Positions 7,670 to 17,188 are shown, numbered from the stretch's first letter. The stretch: DNA of 30,796 nucleotides from an uncultured Bacilli bacterium (GCA_947627395.1 CANQVW010000004.1:1-30796), one strand, 5' to 3'. Numbers and translations are program-made. Notes: generated from the sequence alone by a model not told the origin.

Positions 7670-9118
7670 TTAAGATACATACCATAGACTTCCATCTTTA
7701 CAGGTGTCTTTAATGGCTTGAATTAATTGATCTCTAAATAAAATTCCTGTATTCACTTGATTTTGACTTGTTAAAAAAGGATATTTTGTATTGTCAAATA
7801 AATAATCAATAGTTGCAACCGTATAAGAATCTTTTTTAGCTAATGAGCCATCAATATATAACTCTCCTTGAATGATTTCAATATTATCACTCACTTGTAA
7901 TCCACTATTTTCCGCAAGTTTAATGATGTCTTTGACTTTTAACGTACATGTTTTCACAATATTATCAAAAGGCATAATGGTCCAAACTTTACCGACAGTA
8001 ACTTGTTCATTCTCTTCAATAGGAAAAGCATCTCCGCGAATACCACCTGTATTAATAATGCCAATTTCCATCTTTGAATAATCACGGATAACATTCGCTG
8101 CCCAAAGAGTTGCAGATGCTTTATTTACATGTCTACCACAAACACCCAATACTTCATCACTAATTAAAGTTACTGTTGCATTATACTTTTCAATGATGTC
8201 AGCAACTTCTTTGTTGTCTTGGGCTAAAGAGGTACGAACTTTGATATTTTCTGCACTTCCATCTTTAACTTTATGAGCACTTCCATCAATGGTTAATTCT
8301 ACTTTTCCAATATAAGATCCAGAAGAACCTGATTGAACATAAGGTAAAGGAATATTGTCACATCCTTTAGTTTCACCACTATAATTGCTATGGGTATGTC
8401 CATTAAAGATAGCATCTACTTGATATTCATCCATTAAATCAGCAATAGATTGATTGATATCATTTGTATTATCATGACTAGAAACAAGAACGACATCACA
8501 ATTTTTTTCTGTTCTCAATTCTTTCGCATATTGTTTAATGATGGGTAAAATAGGTTTAAATTCATAAGGTGCAACAATGGTTGGCGAAATAGAACTTGTA
8601 AGTTCACTTCCAATAATTCCAATGATTCCAATTTTTAATCCTGCTTTTTCAATAATTGTATATGGGTCACACCAATCTACAGGTTGATTAGTTGACTTTT
8701 CATAAATGTTTGCACATAAAATAGGAAAATTACAAACGACTTCCGATGTTTTGTCATGGTATTTTTTGATTACATCAACACCCCAATCAAATTCATGATT
8801 TCCGATTGTCATTGAATCAAAACCAATTTTGTTCATTACTTCAACAACAACACTTCCTTGTGTCATATTAGAAATGGCTGATCCTTGAAACATATCTCCC
8901 GAAGATAAAATGATGGTATGATCAGAATCTTTTGCTTTTTCATTGATTAAGTAACTAGCAATGGTATTTAATCCACCATTATCCGCAAACACAGCTCCAT
9001 GAAAATCGTTTAAAGCATAAATTTTTAGGGTAATATCTTCTTCAGGAAAACGAGTAGGTGTACATCCAACAATTAAAAGTGAAAATAATACAATAATGAG
9101 TAATCTAATTTTTTTCAT
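7670..9118 (-). CDS. 5'-nucleotidase / UDP-sugar hydrolase family lipoprotein
   Basis: The 482-residue protein opens with a lipoprotein signal peptide (MKKIRLLII...) and lipobox LIVGC, so Cys19 should be lipid-modified and the enzyme tethered outside the membrane. The metallophosphatase domain shows NDFHG (37-41), GDMFQGS (74-80), GNHEFDWG (106-113), SSHD and NGHTH, the full two-metal site. The C-terminal 5'-nucleotidase domain has NTGGIRGD and PFDN, a substrate-binding pattern. It likely dephosphorylates nucleotides or hydrolyses UDP-sugars at the cell surface for salvage. It is shorter than fused Gram-positive paralogs such as YfkN and has no visible LPXTG anchor. It follows the membrane protein gene by 12 bp. 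Confidence 0.92.
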   Translation of the reverse strand: MKKIRLLIIVLFSLLIVGCTPTRFPEEDITLKIYALNDFHGAVFADNGGLNTIASYLINEKAKDSDHTIILSSGDMFQGSAISNMTQGSVVVEVMNKIGFDSMTIGNHEFDWGVDVIKKYHDKTSEVVCNFPILCANIYEKSTNQPVDWCDPYTIIEKAGLKIGIIGIIGSELTSSISPTIVAPYEFKPILPIIKQYAKELRTEKNCDVVLVSSHDNTNDINQSIADLMDEYQVDAIFNGHTHSNYSGETKGCDNIPLPYVQSGSSGSYIGKVELTIDGSAHKVKDGSAENIKVRTSLAQDNKEVADIIEKYNATVTLISDEVLGVCGRHVNKASATLWAANVIRDYSKMEIGIINTGGIRGDAFPIEENEQVTVGKVWTIMPFDNIVKTCTLKVKDIIKLAENSGLQVSDNIEIIQGELYIDGSLAKKDSYTVATIDYLFDNTKYPFLTSQNQVNTGILFRDQLIQAIKDTCKDGSLWYVS

Positions 9119-9130
9119 AAATTTCCTTTC

Positions 9131-9895
9131 TTACTTTTGTGGTAATATAATATAACATGTTGTTTTTTCATCATGAAGATATGTTTCAACTTCATGTTCT
9201 AAAAATGTGGATGGATGATTCTTTGAATGAACCATTTGACTATTAAAAAATTGTTCTTCTGAAGTTTCTCGATTGAAATAACTACAAACAACGGTAAAGT
9301 AATATTTTCCTCTTTCTTCTTTTTTAAGTTCAAAGAAAACAATTTTTGTATGAACTTTTTTACTTGAAGAAAACCATTGATGTAAATAAATAAGTTTTAT
9401 GATGGAAAAAAGAATTTCAAAGAAAGAAACAACTAAAGTGATTATGCCAAAGACAAAAAAGATATTCGCAGATGTTGTTCCTGAAAAATCCACTTTAAAA
9501 TCATTTGGATCATCACTTAATATATAAATTGTAATTTCATTTCCTAAATCATATTTATCTTCTTCAGAAAAAAATCCTAAACTTTTGATGTAGATTTTAT
9601 TTTCCCATTCATATTGAAAAATAATAGCACGAGATTGATTTTTACTAACAATTCCATCATCATGATACATGGCAATATCTTGTTTATACTGTTCTAACTT
9701 TTCTTCATAGTTTTCATCATATTCTTTAGGTGGAACAACAATATCAATGATTTGAGCAGAAATGGCAATTCCTTCTTCTTTATATTGAAGAAGTTTACGT
9801 TTTGTGGATAGACTACTAAGTATAATTCCAATTCCTAGTAGAATGAAAATAAATCCTATTACTAAAGAACAAATCCATTTTCTTTTTTCTTTCAT
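9131..9895 (-). CDS. DUF3592-like membrane protein
   Basis: The 254-residue protein has a hydrophobic segment at about 8-29, an extracytoplasmic-type stretch with the DUF3592-like pattern (YKEEGIAISAQIIDI, then FQYEWENKIYIKS, then LGNEITIYILSDDPND), a second hydrophobic segment at about 143-170, and a polar C-terminal domain. DUF3592 proteins are of unknown function. The first possible ATG (9928) overlaps the end of typA, but the ATG at 9895 has AAGGAAAG upstream and leaves a 10-bp gap, so I start there. It sits in the long minus-strand run between typA and the nucleotidase. I infer a membrane location but no function. Confidence 0.7.
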   Translation of the reverse strand: MKEKRKWICSLVIGFIFILLGIGIILSSLSTKRKLLQYKEEGIAISAQIIDIVVPPKEYDENYEEKLEQYKQDIAMYHDDGIVSKNQSRAIIFQYEWENKIYIKSLGFFSEEDKYDLGNEITIYILSDDPNDFKVDFSGTTSANIFFVFGIITLVVSFFEILFSIIKLIYLHQWFSSSKKVHTKIVFFELKKEERGKYYFTVVCSYFNRETSEEQFFNSQMVHSKNHPSTFLEHEVETYLHDEKTTCYIILPQK

Positions 9896-9905
9896 AAAGC
9901 TTTCC

Positions 9906-11735
9906 TTATGCATTCTTCTTTGCATCATATTTTTTACGAAGGGCTGTATCTAAAATACGTTTTCTTAAACGAATGCTTCTTGGTGTTATTTCAACAAGTT
10001 CATCTTCATTGATATATTCTAAACAAGCTTCAAGGGACATTTTTCTTGGTCTTTTTAGAACAATGGTGGTATCTTTATTTGAAGCTCTTTGATTGGTCAT
10101 GGCTTTTGCTTTAACAACATTAACACTTAAATCTTCTTCTTTATTACATTCACCGACAATTTGTCCTTCATATACATTTTCATTTGGTTCAACAAACAAT
10201 ACGCCACGATCTTCAATTTGACCAATTCCATAAGCTGTTGTTTTTCCTTCTTCACAAGCTACTAAAACGCCTAATTTTCTTTCACCAACAGAAATACTTT
10301 CCATAGGTCGATATTCTATAAAATAATGGCTTAAACTTCCATAGCCTTTAGTGGCTGTCATAAAATCTGTGGATAAACCAATTAAGCCACGAGATGGAAT
10401 GGTGTACGTTAATCTTGTTTGTGTTTCGCCATTATCCATATTTTCTAGGTTTCCCCCTCGTTTACCTAATAGTTCAATGATATTTCCAATAGTTTCATTA
10501 GGGGCATCAATTTGGGCAAATTCGAAAGGTTCACATTTTTTTCCATCAATTTCTTTGATGATAGGTTTAGGTTTTGCTACTTGAAATTCATATCCTTCTC
10601 TTCGCATATTTTCAATGAGAATTCCTAAGTGAAGTTCCCCTCTTCCACAAACAATCCATTCTTCTTTAGATCCCATTCTTTTGACTTTTAGACTTACATC
10701 TTTTTGAACTTCCCGATATAATCTTTCATCGAGTTTTGTTGATGTGACAAATTTTCCTTCTTTTCCTGAAAAAGGAGAATCGTTTGTGGAAAAAGTCATT
10801 TCCACCGTGGGTTCACTAATGTGGATAGGTTCCAGTGCTTCTTCCATTCCTACTGTACAAAGAGTTTCCCCGACATTAATATCTGTCAAGCCAGCAATAG
10901 CAACAATATCACCAGCATAGGCTTCTTCAATTTCTGTTTTATTTAGTCCTAAGAAACTAAATAATTTTTGAATTCTAAACTGTTTAATGGTTCCATCTAA
11001 ACGCATGCAACTGACAACTTCACCATTTCTTACTTTACCTCTTTTGATTCTTCCAATAGCAACACGTCCAACATACTCATTATAATCTAATAAAGCACCT
11101 TGAAATTGTAAGCCACCTTCTAAATCAACTTTAGGAGCAGGAATTTCTTGAATGATTAAATCTAGTAGAGGATCCATCGTTGGTTTTTGGGTAGCAGGGT
11201 CACTAGAAAGGCTACTTGTTCCACGAATGGCACTTACATAAGCAACTTTGAAATCAATTTGTTCGTCCGTTGCTCCAAGTTCAATAAACAAGTCTAAAAC
11301 TTCATCCACAACTTCCAGACATCTTGCACTATCTTTATCTACTTTATTAATTACAACAATAGGTTTTAAATGACATTCTAAAGATTTTTTCAAGACAAAA
11401 CGAGTTTGTGGCATAGCTCCTTCATAAGCATCTACAACTAAAAGGACTCCATCAACCATGGTCATAATTCTTTCAACTTCTCCACTAAAATCAGCATGAC
11501 CAGGTGTATCTAAAATATTAATTTTATAACCTTTATATTGAATGGCCGTGTTTTTAGCTAATATTGTAATTCCTCTTTCTCTTTCTAAGGCATTAGAATC
11601 CATAGCTCTTTCTTCTATTTCTTCTCTTGCTTCTAATGTGGAAGATTTTTTAAGAAGTTGATCCACTAATGTTGTTTTTCCATGGTCAACATGAGCAATA
11701 ATAGCTATATTACGTATATTTTGATATTGATTCAT
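9906..11735 (-). CDS. typA: Ribosome-associated GTPase TypA/BipA
   Basis: The length (609 residues) and motifs are those of BipA/TypA: G1 AHVDHGKTT (14-22), RGITI for switch I, DTPGHADF for switch II, NKVD, and SAIRG for G5. The C-terminal half has the family's GRGELHLGILIENMRREGYEF and SRGLIGLSTDFMT. The protein binds the ribosome and helps 50S assembly and translation under stress or at low temperature. It follows the ABC-F gene by 14 bp with TTGGAG upstream of the ATG. Pairing with an ABC-F protein makes this a translation-related pair. Unlike the EF-G-like protein at 1-687, its switch II His is intact. Confidence 0.97.
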   Translation of the reverse strand: MNQYQNIRNIAIIAHVDHGKTTLVDQLLKKSSTLEAREEIEERAMDSNALERERGITILAKNTAIQYKGYKINILDTPGHADFSGEVERIMTMVDGVLLVVDAYEGAMPQTRFVLKKSLECHLKPIVVINKVDKDSARCLEVVDEVLDLFIELGATDEQIDFKVAYVSAIRGTSSLSSDPATQKPTMDPLLDLIIQEIPAPKVDLEGGLQFQGALLDYNEYVGRVAIGRIKRGKVRNGEVVSCMRLDGTIKQFRIQKLFSFLGLNKTEIEEAYAGDIVAIAGLTDINVGETLCTVGMEEALEPIHISEPTVEMTFSTNDSPFSGKEGKFVTSTKLDERLYREVQKDVSLKVKRMGSKEEWIVCGRGELHLGILIENMRREGYEFQVAKPKPIIKEIDGKKCEPFEFAQIDAPNETIGNIIELLGKRGGNLENMDNGETQTRLTYTIPSRGLIGLSTDFMTATKGYGSLSHYFIEYRPMESISVGERKLGVLVACEEGKTTAYGIGQIEDRGVLFVEPNENVYEGQIVGECNKEEDLSVNVVKAKAMTNQRASNKDTTIVLKRPRKMSLEACLEYINEDELVEITPRSIRLRKRILDTALRKKYDAKKNA

Positions 11736-11749
11736 ATTTTTTCTCCAAA

Positions 11750-13276
11750 TTAAAATTTAATTTCTTTCATATGTAACTTTTGATAAAATTCTTTTTCATG
11801 TGAAACAAGGATGACTGTTCCAGGATATTCGCAAATTGCATCAAACAAAGATTCTTTTGCTAAACGATCTAAATGGTTAGTAGGCTCATCTAAAATCAGT
11901 AAGTTAGATTTTTCTAAGCTCAATTTTGCAAAACGAACTTTTGTTATTTCTCCCCCTGATAGTTGCTTCATGGGTTTCATTGTTAATTCATTGGTAATGG
12001 CATATTGAGCTAATAAAGTACGAATTTTTGTATCCTCTAATTTAGGATAACTAGATCGTATATATTCAATAGCAGAACATAATGGAATAGTTTCTTCTTG
12101 GGAAAAGTAAACAATATCATTATAAGGTGCCATTTTCATATTTCCACCTAATGGAGGAATTTCTTGTAACAATGTTTTTAGTAATGTTGTTTTTCCCACA
12201 CCATTCTTACCAATAATGACATATTTTTCTCCAAATTGAAATTTAAGATTTAAATCAGATAAGATGGGATAGGTATATCCAATCGTTAAATGATGAGTTT
12301 CAATTGCTGTCATATGAAAAGATTTAGTAAATTCAAACTTAAAATGAACTTTCTTTTCTGGTTGTGGTTTTTCAAGAATGGTCATTTTTTCTAACATTTT
12401 TCTTCTACTTTGTGCTTGTTTGGTTGTTGAAGCACGAACAATGTTTTTCGCAATAAACTCTTCTGTTTTTTTAATTTCTTTTTGTTGTTTTTCATATTCT
12501 TTTTGATATGTTTCTAAATTCATGGTTCTTAAACGTAAATAATCTTGATAATTTCCTTTATATTTTGTCATTTTTTTATTTTCAATAGCAACAATTACAT
12601 TGCAACAAGCATTTAAAAATTCAAAATTATGACTAATAACTAAGAATGCATTTTTATAACTAGATAAATATTTACTTAACCATTCCACATGTTGTTGATC
12701 TAAAAAATTAGTAGGCTCATCAAGTAATAAAACATCTTTTTCTTCAAGTAACATTTTTCCTAAAAAAACTTTAGCTCTTTGTCCTCCTGAAAGATGTTTT
12801 AAGGAGCGATTTTCTTCAATGGAAATTCCTAATCCTTGTATGACATTTTGGATTCTAGATTTAATTTGGTAAAATTTATGCTCTTCAAGATATTCTTGAA
12901 TAGAATAAGCTTTTTCTAAGATTTTATCATATTTACTTTCGTCAACTGTTTCTAGTGATTGATATAGTTGATTCATTTCTTCTTCTTTTTGAAATAATTC
13001 ATGGTAAACATGATATAAATAATCTTGAACAGTCACTTCATCATGAACCACTAAATGTTGATCTAAATAAGAAAATGTTTTAGTATGATTCCAAATAATA
13101 GTTCCATCATCGGGAGTTAATTTTTCAGAAATTAAATTCATGAATGTTGTTTTTCCAACGCCATTGGCTCCAACGATACCAACATGTTCTCCATCAAAAA
13201 TACGAACATCTAAGCCAGAGAACAATTCTTTATCGCCATAATTAAATTTTAGATTTTGAACTTCTAAAACACTCAT
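11750..13276 (-). CDS. ABC-F family ATPase
   Basis: The 508-residue protein has two nucleotide-binding domains and no membrane segments. Domain 1 shows GANGVGKTT, LSGGQRAKVFLGK and LLLDEPTNFLD; domain 2 shows GKNGVGKTT, LSGGEITKVRFAKL and LLILDEPTNHLD. The linker (about 245-325) is charged, with FIAKN and RASTTKQAQSRRKMLEK, as in the P-site tRNA-interaction motif of ABC-F proteins. These proteins act in the ribosome E site. Housekeeping types (YkpA/YbiT-like) and antibiotic-resistance types cannot be separated from sequence alone; the linker resembles the housekeeping type and is not especially long. It is first in the minus-strand run, downstream of a promoter at 13305-13333 and divergent from queT. 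Confidence 0.9.
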   Translation of the reverse strand: MSVLEVQNLKFNYGDKELFSGLDVRIFDGEHVGIVGANGVGKTTFMNLISEKLTPDDGTIIWNHTKTFSYLDQHLVVHDEVTVQDYLYHVYHELFQKEEEMNQLYQSLETVDESKYDKILEKAYSIQEYLEEHKFYQIKSRIQNVIQGLGISIEENRSLKHLSGGQRAKVFLGKMLLEEKDVLLLDEPTNFLDQQHVEWLSKYLSSYKNAFLVISHNFEFLNACCNVIVAIENKKMTKYKGNYQDYLRLRTMNLETYQKEYEKQQKEIKKTEEFIAKNIVRASTTKQAQSRRKMLEKMTILEKPQPEKKVHFKFEFTKSFHMTAIETHHLTIGYTYPILSDLNLKFQFGEKYVIIGKNGVGKTTLLKTLLQEIPPLGGNMKMAPYNDIVYFSQEETIPLCSAIEYIRSSYPKLEDTKIRTLLAQYAITNELTMKPMKQLSGGEITKVRFAKLSLEKSNLLILDEPTNHLDRLAKESLFDAICEYPGTVILVSHEKEFYQKLHMKEIKF

Positions 13277-13304
13277 AACTTAAAATTTCCTTTCATTCTT
13301 ATTC

Positions 13305-13333
13305 ATTCTATCATAAAATTTCTTTTTTTTCAA
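13305..13333 (-). promoter_or_regulatory. Promoter of the ABC-F/typA run
   Basis: TTGAAA (13328-13333), a 17-nt spacer and TAGAAT (13305-13310) on the minus strand. It is the only good promoter between this run and queT, so it probably drives ABC-F, typA and following genes. Confidence 0.6.
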
Positions 13334-13382
13334 TACGGATAAAACGCTATCAAAGATTATCGTAAAAATTAAGTTTTTTTCT

Positions 13383-13411
13383 TTTACTTTAATGAAAAAA
13401 TATGATAGAAT
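13383..13411 (+). promoter_or_regulatory. Promoter of queT
   Basis: TTTACT (13383-13388), a 17-nt spacer and TAGAAT (13406-13411). The start near 13418 leaves a short leader that begins just before the riboswitch. Confidence 0.6.
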
Positions 13412-13431
13412 ATACTTGTCATTTTGACAGC

Positions 13432-13472
13432 TGGATGTTCCTTGCCAAACCATCCAAATAAAAAACAAGGAG
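13432..13472 (+). ncRNA. preQ1 class I riboswitch
   Basis: P1 pairs TGGATG (13432-13437) with CATCCA (13451-13456). Loop 1 starts TTCCTTGCC and the A-rich tail ATAAAAAAC follows P1, as in the known class I aptamer. TCCTTG (13439-13444) pairs with CAAGGA (13466-13471), forming the H-type pseudoknot. That tail segment contains the AAGGAG ribosome binding site, so ligand binding should hide it and switch off translation of queT. The downstream gene being a queuosine-precursor transporter supports the call. Confidence 0.88.
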
Positions 13473-13481
13473 ATGAGTCGA

Positions 13482-13985
13482 GTGAATCATAAAATTCTAA
13501 CGATGGTTAGATTATCATTAGTTGCAGCAATGTATGTTGTTTTAACCATTTTTAATCCATTTTCTTATGATGCTATTCAATTTAGGATTTCAGAAATTTT
13601 AGTCTTTCTATGTTTTTATCGAAAAGATTATAGCATTGGATTAATACTTGGGTGCTTTATAGCTAATTTATTTAGCCCTATGATGTTATATGATATTACA
13701 TTTGGTACTTTTGCAACAATCTTGGCAGTTGTTTGCATTATGTTTTCCAAGAATATTTATATAGCAAGTTTGTTCCCTGTGGTGTTTAATGGCGTGATTG
13801 TTGCTTTGGAACTGTATTTTGCATTCAAAGAGCCTTTTCTTCTTTCGATGGGAAGTGTAGCCTTAGGCGAAGCAGTGGTAATGATTGTAGGTATTATTGC
13901 TTTTAAACTTCTTGAAAGAAATGAAGGTTTTATGAAAATGATTGATGCTAATCAAAATTATCCAAAATTTGCGAAAGAATCATAA
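13482..13985 (+). CDS. queT: QueT family queuosine precursor transporter (ECF S component)
   Basis: The 167-residue protein is hydrophobic, with five to six membrane segments. It carries the QueT-like pattern: FNPFSYDAIQFRISEILVFL, a central GLILGCFIANLFSP, and a late GSVALGEAVVMIVG. QueT is the substrate-binding subunit of an energy-coupling factor transporter for preQ1 or a related 7-deazaguanine; the ATPase and EcfT subunits would come from elsewhere in the genome. A preQ1-I riboswitch directly precedes it. I start at GTG 13482, 9 nt after AAGGAG; the in-frame ATG at 13473 touches the ribosome binding site and is unlikely. A bidirectional terminator follows. Confidence 0.92.
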   Translation: MNHKILTMVRLSLVAAMYVVLTIFNPFSYDAIQFRISEILVFLCFYRKDYSIGLILGCFIANLFSPMMLYDITFGTFATILAVVCIMFSKNIYIASLFPVVFNGVIVALELYFAFKEPFLLSMGSVALGEAVVMIVGIIAFKLLERNEGFMKMIDANQNYPKFAKES

Positions 13986-13994
13986 AAGAATTTT

Positions 13995-14033
13995 AAAAAG
14001 AGCTAAGGATATTTATTCCTAGCTCTTTTTTTT
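13995..14033 (+). terminator. Bidirectional terminator between queT and the M60 gene
   Basis: AAAAAGAGCTAAGGA (13995-14009) pairs with TCCTAGCTCTTTTT (14017-14030) with one bulged A, followed by a T run for queT. The minus-strand M60 gene's TAG stop lies in the right arm; its own T run comes from the A run at 13995-13999. Confidence 0.85.
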
Positions 14034-17018
14034 AATTCTTCTCTTTTTTGTTATAAATCCAAGAGATGTAAAAAGTAAAATACTAAAAGCAATTATCATA
14101 TAAAGGTACGTGTCTTTAAATAGATGGCAGCCTTCTTTCTTTTGGGTTGTTAAAACATGTAAAATCATTTCGACACTGGATTCATTTCCATCACTATCAC
14201 TAACAATCACATCTGTAGTATAGTCTCCTTTTGTTTTTCCATCAAATGAGGAAAAATGAACATTATCTTGATTTAAGGTAATATATCCATCTTCAGAATC
14301 ATATACTTTTAAATAATCATTCCATTTAAAATCATCTACTGATGAAACTGTAACTTCTTTTTGTAAAACTTCGATCGAAGGACTTCCCCCTTGTATAATT
14401 TCTTGCATTAATTTTTGATATTGTACTTGATCATTTGAATTTAATTGATCATAATAATATAAGAAATCTTCCTTTTCTTGCTTGGATAAATATTTTGTTT
14501 TTACATCATTATTATGTTCTTCAAAATACAAAACCAATTGATTTAATTGATCAAGAATAAAATCTTTACTTTCTTGATATAAAATATCTTTTAAAGCAAA
14601 ATGATCTTTATATTTTGGAAGTAAACCATCTTTGGTAACTTCAAATATCAATGTTTTTAAAGAAGTTTCTTTATATTCATCTATCACTTGATTGGTTATG
14701 GAAGAAATCACTTGAACACAATTTGGCATCATTGTATATATTTCAATGGTGTATCCATATTCTAAATCTATATCTTTATAATGAACATTGGTTAATGAAA
14801 AATAACCATTTCCTTTCACTTCTTGACAATCTATGATTTTTCCTTTTTTATTTTTAATTGTAACTGATGCAAATACTTCATTTGGTTTATTCTTCCATTC
14901 GTCATTTTGATTTCCTAAATTTGAAGCTCCTAAATCAATGGAAGCTTTTAAATTATTTTCACTCAATCGAATGATGTACCCTGTTGTATCATAGTAAGCT
15001 CCTCTAATTCTGATCATGGTTGGATGATCAAATGAGCGTTTCAATGAAGTGTAAGAAACATCAATGGTATTATTTCCTGGTTTTAAAGTTACATAATGTA
15101 AGCTAGTTGTATAATCAAATGAAGTAGGAGTACGTAATAAATAACTATCTGTAGCAATATCAGTAAAGGTAGCTACTCCGTTTTTTATCGTTGCTTGTTC
15201 AACGATCTTTCCTTCTTTTTCTAATAAAACAACATGTTGATCAAATGTTTCTTTGGTGTCTGTTTTAATTTTTACTGTGAATGTACTTTTTAAATGATAT
15301 TTTGATAAAACATCACTTGAAACCAATCCATATTTTAAAGAAAAGTTTTCTTGATTCATAATTTCACTACATTTGTCCTGGCTAACATCATATAAAATAG
15401 AGATTGTTTTAGGGGCTTTACTAACAATTTCAAGTGTTTCTTCACTTACAGGTAATCCCCATGCATTCCAATAAGGAAGGATATTGGTTTGATAAGTATC
15501 ATAGAAAAATAAAGCATAAATATCTTGATTTGGTGTAGATGGAGTGAAAATATTCTCATTTAATTTTTCACGATAATAACGAAACAATTTTGCATACGTT
15601 TCTTCTTTTTCAAAGTAGTCAAACAAATTAATTAAAGCATATAGTTTTACTGCAGGATCTTGCCCAAAATCATTAAATACTTTTCCTTCTAAACGTCCTT
15701 GATTATATTTTTCCTCTGTATTTTTGAGTTTTCCTAACCAATCTTTATCAGCGAAAAAAATTTCTTTATTCATTTGCACATAGTGACCCAAAATATTATT
15801 GGATGTTTCTCCTAGTTCCATTGTGCCCTTTCCTAAATATCCTTGGTATCCATGAGCAATTTCATGTAACCCTCCCCAATTCATTTCAAAGAAGGCATGT
15901 AAACTATCACTATTAATTCCAACATGATTTCCAGCATAATAGGCTGCTCCTGCTCCATGTTTATTGGCTTTTACTAAGTATTTGGCATGAATATTTTGGT
16001 CTGTTGCTTTTGTAGGATGATAAGAAAGTCCAATCATTTCATCCATTTTATAAACTACTTGATGATAATAATTTAAGAATTCATCTAATGTATTAAATTC
16101 ATAATCATCTGTTGTATCAATATCTTGAAGGGGAACAAGTACTGTTAATACATCATTTTCAATGACAGCAAATTCATCTTGACTTTCTCTCCACTGAGTT
16201 TTGAATTTGGCTTCATCTTCCTTTGGATAATAATAATTCAATGGTTTTACAACTCGTGTGTCATATTCAATTTCTATCTTACATGTTGTATCTATAGATT
16301 CATAACGATTTAATTTAGGAGATGTTAAAAAGGGGACATTCGCATAATTTCCAGGAATTTTACCTTGTGCTGGATTTGATTCTTTATATTCATTCGTAAC
16401 TTCAACAGCATCACTAGCTTGATAGTTTATGGTTTGTGATGTTTCTTTATAAGCATCATTAGCCAACATAGAAACTGTAATATTACGATTTCCTTCAATC
16501 ACTTTCATTTTAAAAGATGCATGGCTTGGAAGATAGATTCCTAAATGTTGACGATCTCCTGAATTGCATCGACTAAAACCAGCAAGAGTCATATTCCAAT
16601 CATTTGGAATGGTATACATTGTTCTTTCCATTTTAATAACAAAATCATTATTATCTAATATCGTCACGGGAACAGTCAAAGAAACTTGATGATGATCTGA
16701 GTCTTCTGTTTGATAGATAACTTCATAAGTTCCTGGTTTAGATGCCTCAACCGTATTTCGAATGCATGAAACCATTAAGTCTCCATCTTCGAAATCTTTT
16801 GCAAAGACACGAAAACGAATATCTGTTGGATCAAAAGTTTCTACCACATTTTTCGACATTTCTATTTTGGTTGCCCCATAAAAACAAGGTTCATTGTTTA
16901 TACTCCAATAAAAATCAGATGCTTGTTCCCTGGCTTGAATTATAAATACTTGTATCATAGAGAATAAACCTATTGTTAACATAAACATAACAATTTTTTG
17001 AATTATTTTTCTTTTCAT
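14019..17018 (-). CDS. Secreted, membrane-anchored M60-like metallopeptidase (putative mucinase)
   Basis: The 999-residue protein starts with a signal-type hydrophobic stretch (about 9-28) and ends with a membrane segment (about 970-988) plus the basic tail KKRRIKKKS, so it should be anchored at the cell surface. Residues about 45-120 look like a bacterial Ig-like domain (DUF5011-type). Then comes an M60/enhancin-like core with HEIAH (385-389) and the downstream GETSNNI, whose Glu404 would be the third zinc ligand. The remaining C-terminal part holds further beta-rich repeats and a second Ig-like segment near 880-955. M60 enzymes cleave mucin-type glycoproteins, which fits a gut bacterium. 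A separate family M60 carbohydrate module is not evident by eye. Its promoter is an extended -10 type. The gene stands alone and is divergent from the AEC transporter. Confidence 0.85.
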   Translation of the reverse strand: MKRKIIQKIVMFMLTIGLFSMIQVFIIQAREQASDFYWSINNEPCFYGATKIEMSKNVVETFDPTDIRFRVFAKDFEDGDLMVSCIRNTVEASKPGTYEVIYQTEDSDHHQVSLTVPVTILDNNDFVIKMERTMYTIPNDWNMTLAGFSRCNSGDRQHLGIYLPSHASFKMKVIEGNRNITVSMLANDAYKETSQTINYQASDAVEVTNEYKESNPAQGKIPGNYANVPFLTSPKLNRYESIDTTCKIEIEYDTRVVKPLNYYYPKEDEAKFKTQWRESQDEFAVIENDVLTVLVPLQDIDTTDDYEFNTLDEFLNYYHQVVYKMDEMIGLSYHPTKATDQNIHAKYLVKANKHGAGAAYYAGNHVGINSDSLHAFFEMNWGGLHEIAHGYQGYLGKGTMELGETSNNILGHYVQMNKEIFFADKDWLGKLKNTEEKYNQGRLEGKVFNDFGQDPAVKLYALINLFDYFEKEETYAKLFRYYREKLNENIFTPSTPNQDIYALFFYDTYQTNILPYWNAWGLPVSEETLEIVSKAPKTISILYDVSQDKCSEIMNQENFSLKYGLVSSDVLSKYHLKSTFTVKIKTDTKETFDQHVVLLEKEGKIVEQATIKNGVATFTDIATDSYLLRTPTSFDYTTSLHYVTLKPGNNTIDVSYTSLKRSFDHPTMIRIRGAYYDTTGYIIRLSENNLKASIDLGASNLGNQNDEWKNKPNEVFASVTIKNKKGKIIDCQEVKGNGYFSLTNVHYKDIDLEYGYTIEIYTMMPNCVQVISSITNQVIDEYKETSLKTLIFEVTKDGLLPKYKDHFALKDILYQESKDFILDQLNQLVLYFEEHNNDVKTKYLSKQEKEDFLYYYDQLNSNDQVQYQKLMQEIIQGGSPSIEVLQKEVTVSSVDDFKWNDYLKVYDSEDGYITLNQDNVHFSSFDGKTKGDYTTDVIVSDSDGNESSVEMILHVLTTQKKEGCHLFKDTYLYMIIAFSILLFTSLGFITKKRRIKKKS

Positions 17019-17045
17019 ACTTTTTCTTTCCTCTTTCTTTTAGGT

Positions 17046-17056
17046 ATTGTACCACA
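17046..17056 (-). promoter_or_regulatory. Extended -10 promoter of the M60 gene
   Basis: TGTGGTACAAT on the minus strand matches an extended -10 (TGnTACAAT). No good -35 box is found 17 nt upstream, as is common for extended -10 promoters. Confidence 0.5.
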
Positions 17057-17129
17057 TCTATTAAAAAATATCTATCATTTTGCATTGTAATTTTATTCAA
17101 TGATTATTTTTACTTTTTTTTGATTCTAC

Positions 17130-17158
17130 TTTAAAATTTAAACAAATTATGCTATAAT
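17130..17158 (+). promoter_or_regulatory. Promoter of the AEC transporter gene
   Basis: TTTAAA (17130-17135), a 17-nt spacer and consensus TATAAT (17153-17158), about 30 bp before the start codon. Confidence 0.65.
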
Positions 17159-17188
17159 ATTTTCATTGATTTACAAATTGGAGATTGT

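Noticed and set aside
13280..13468. 62-codon minus-strand frame between ABC-F and queT
   Set aside because: It runs through the queT promoter and riboswitch, starts without a ribosome binding site and has no recognisable content.
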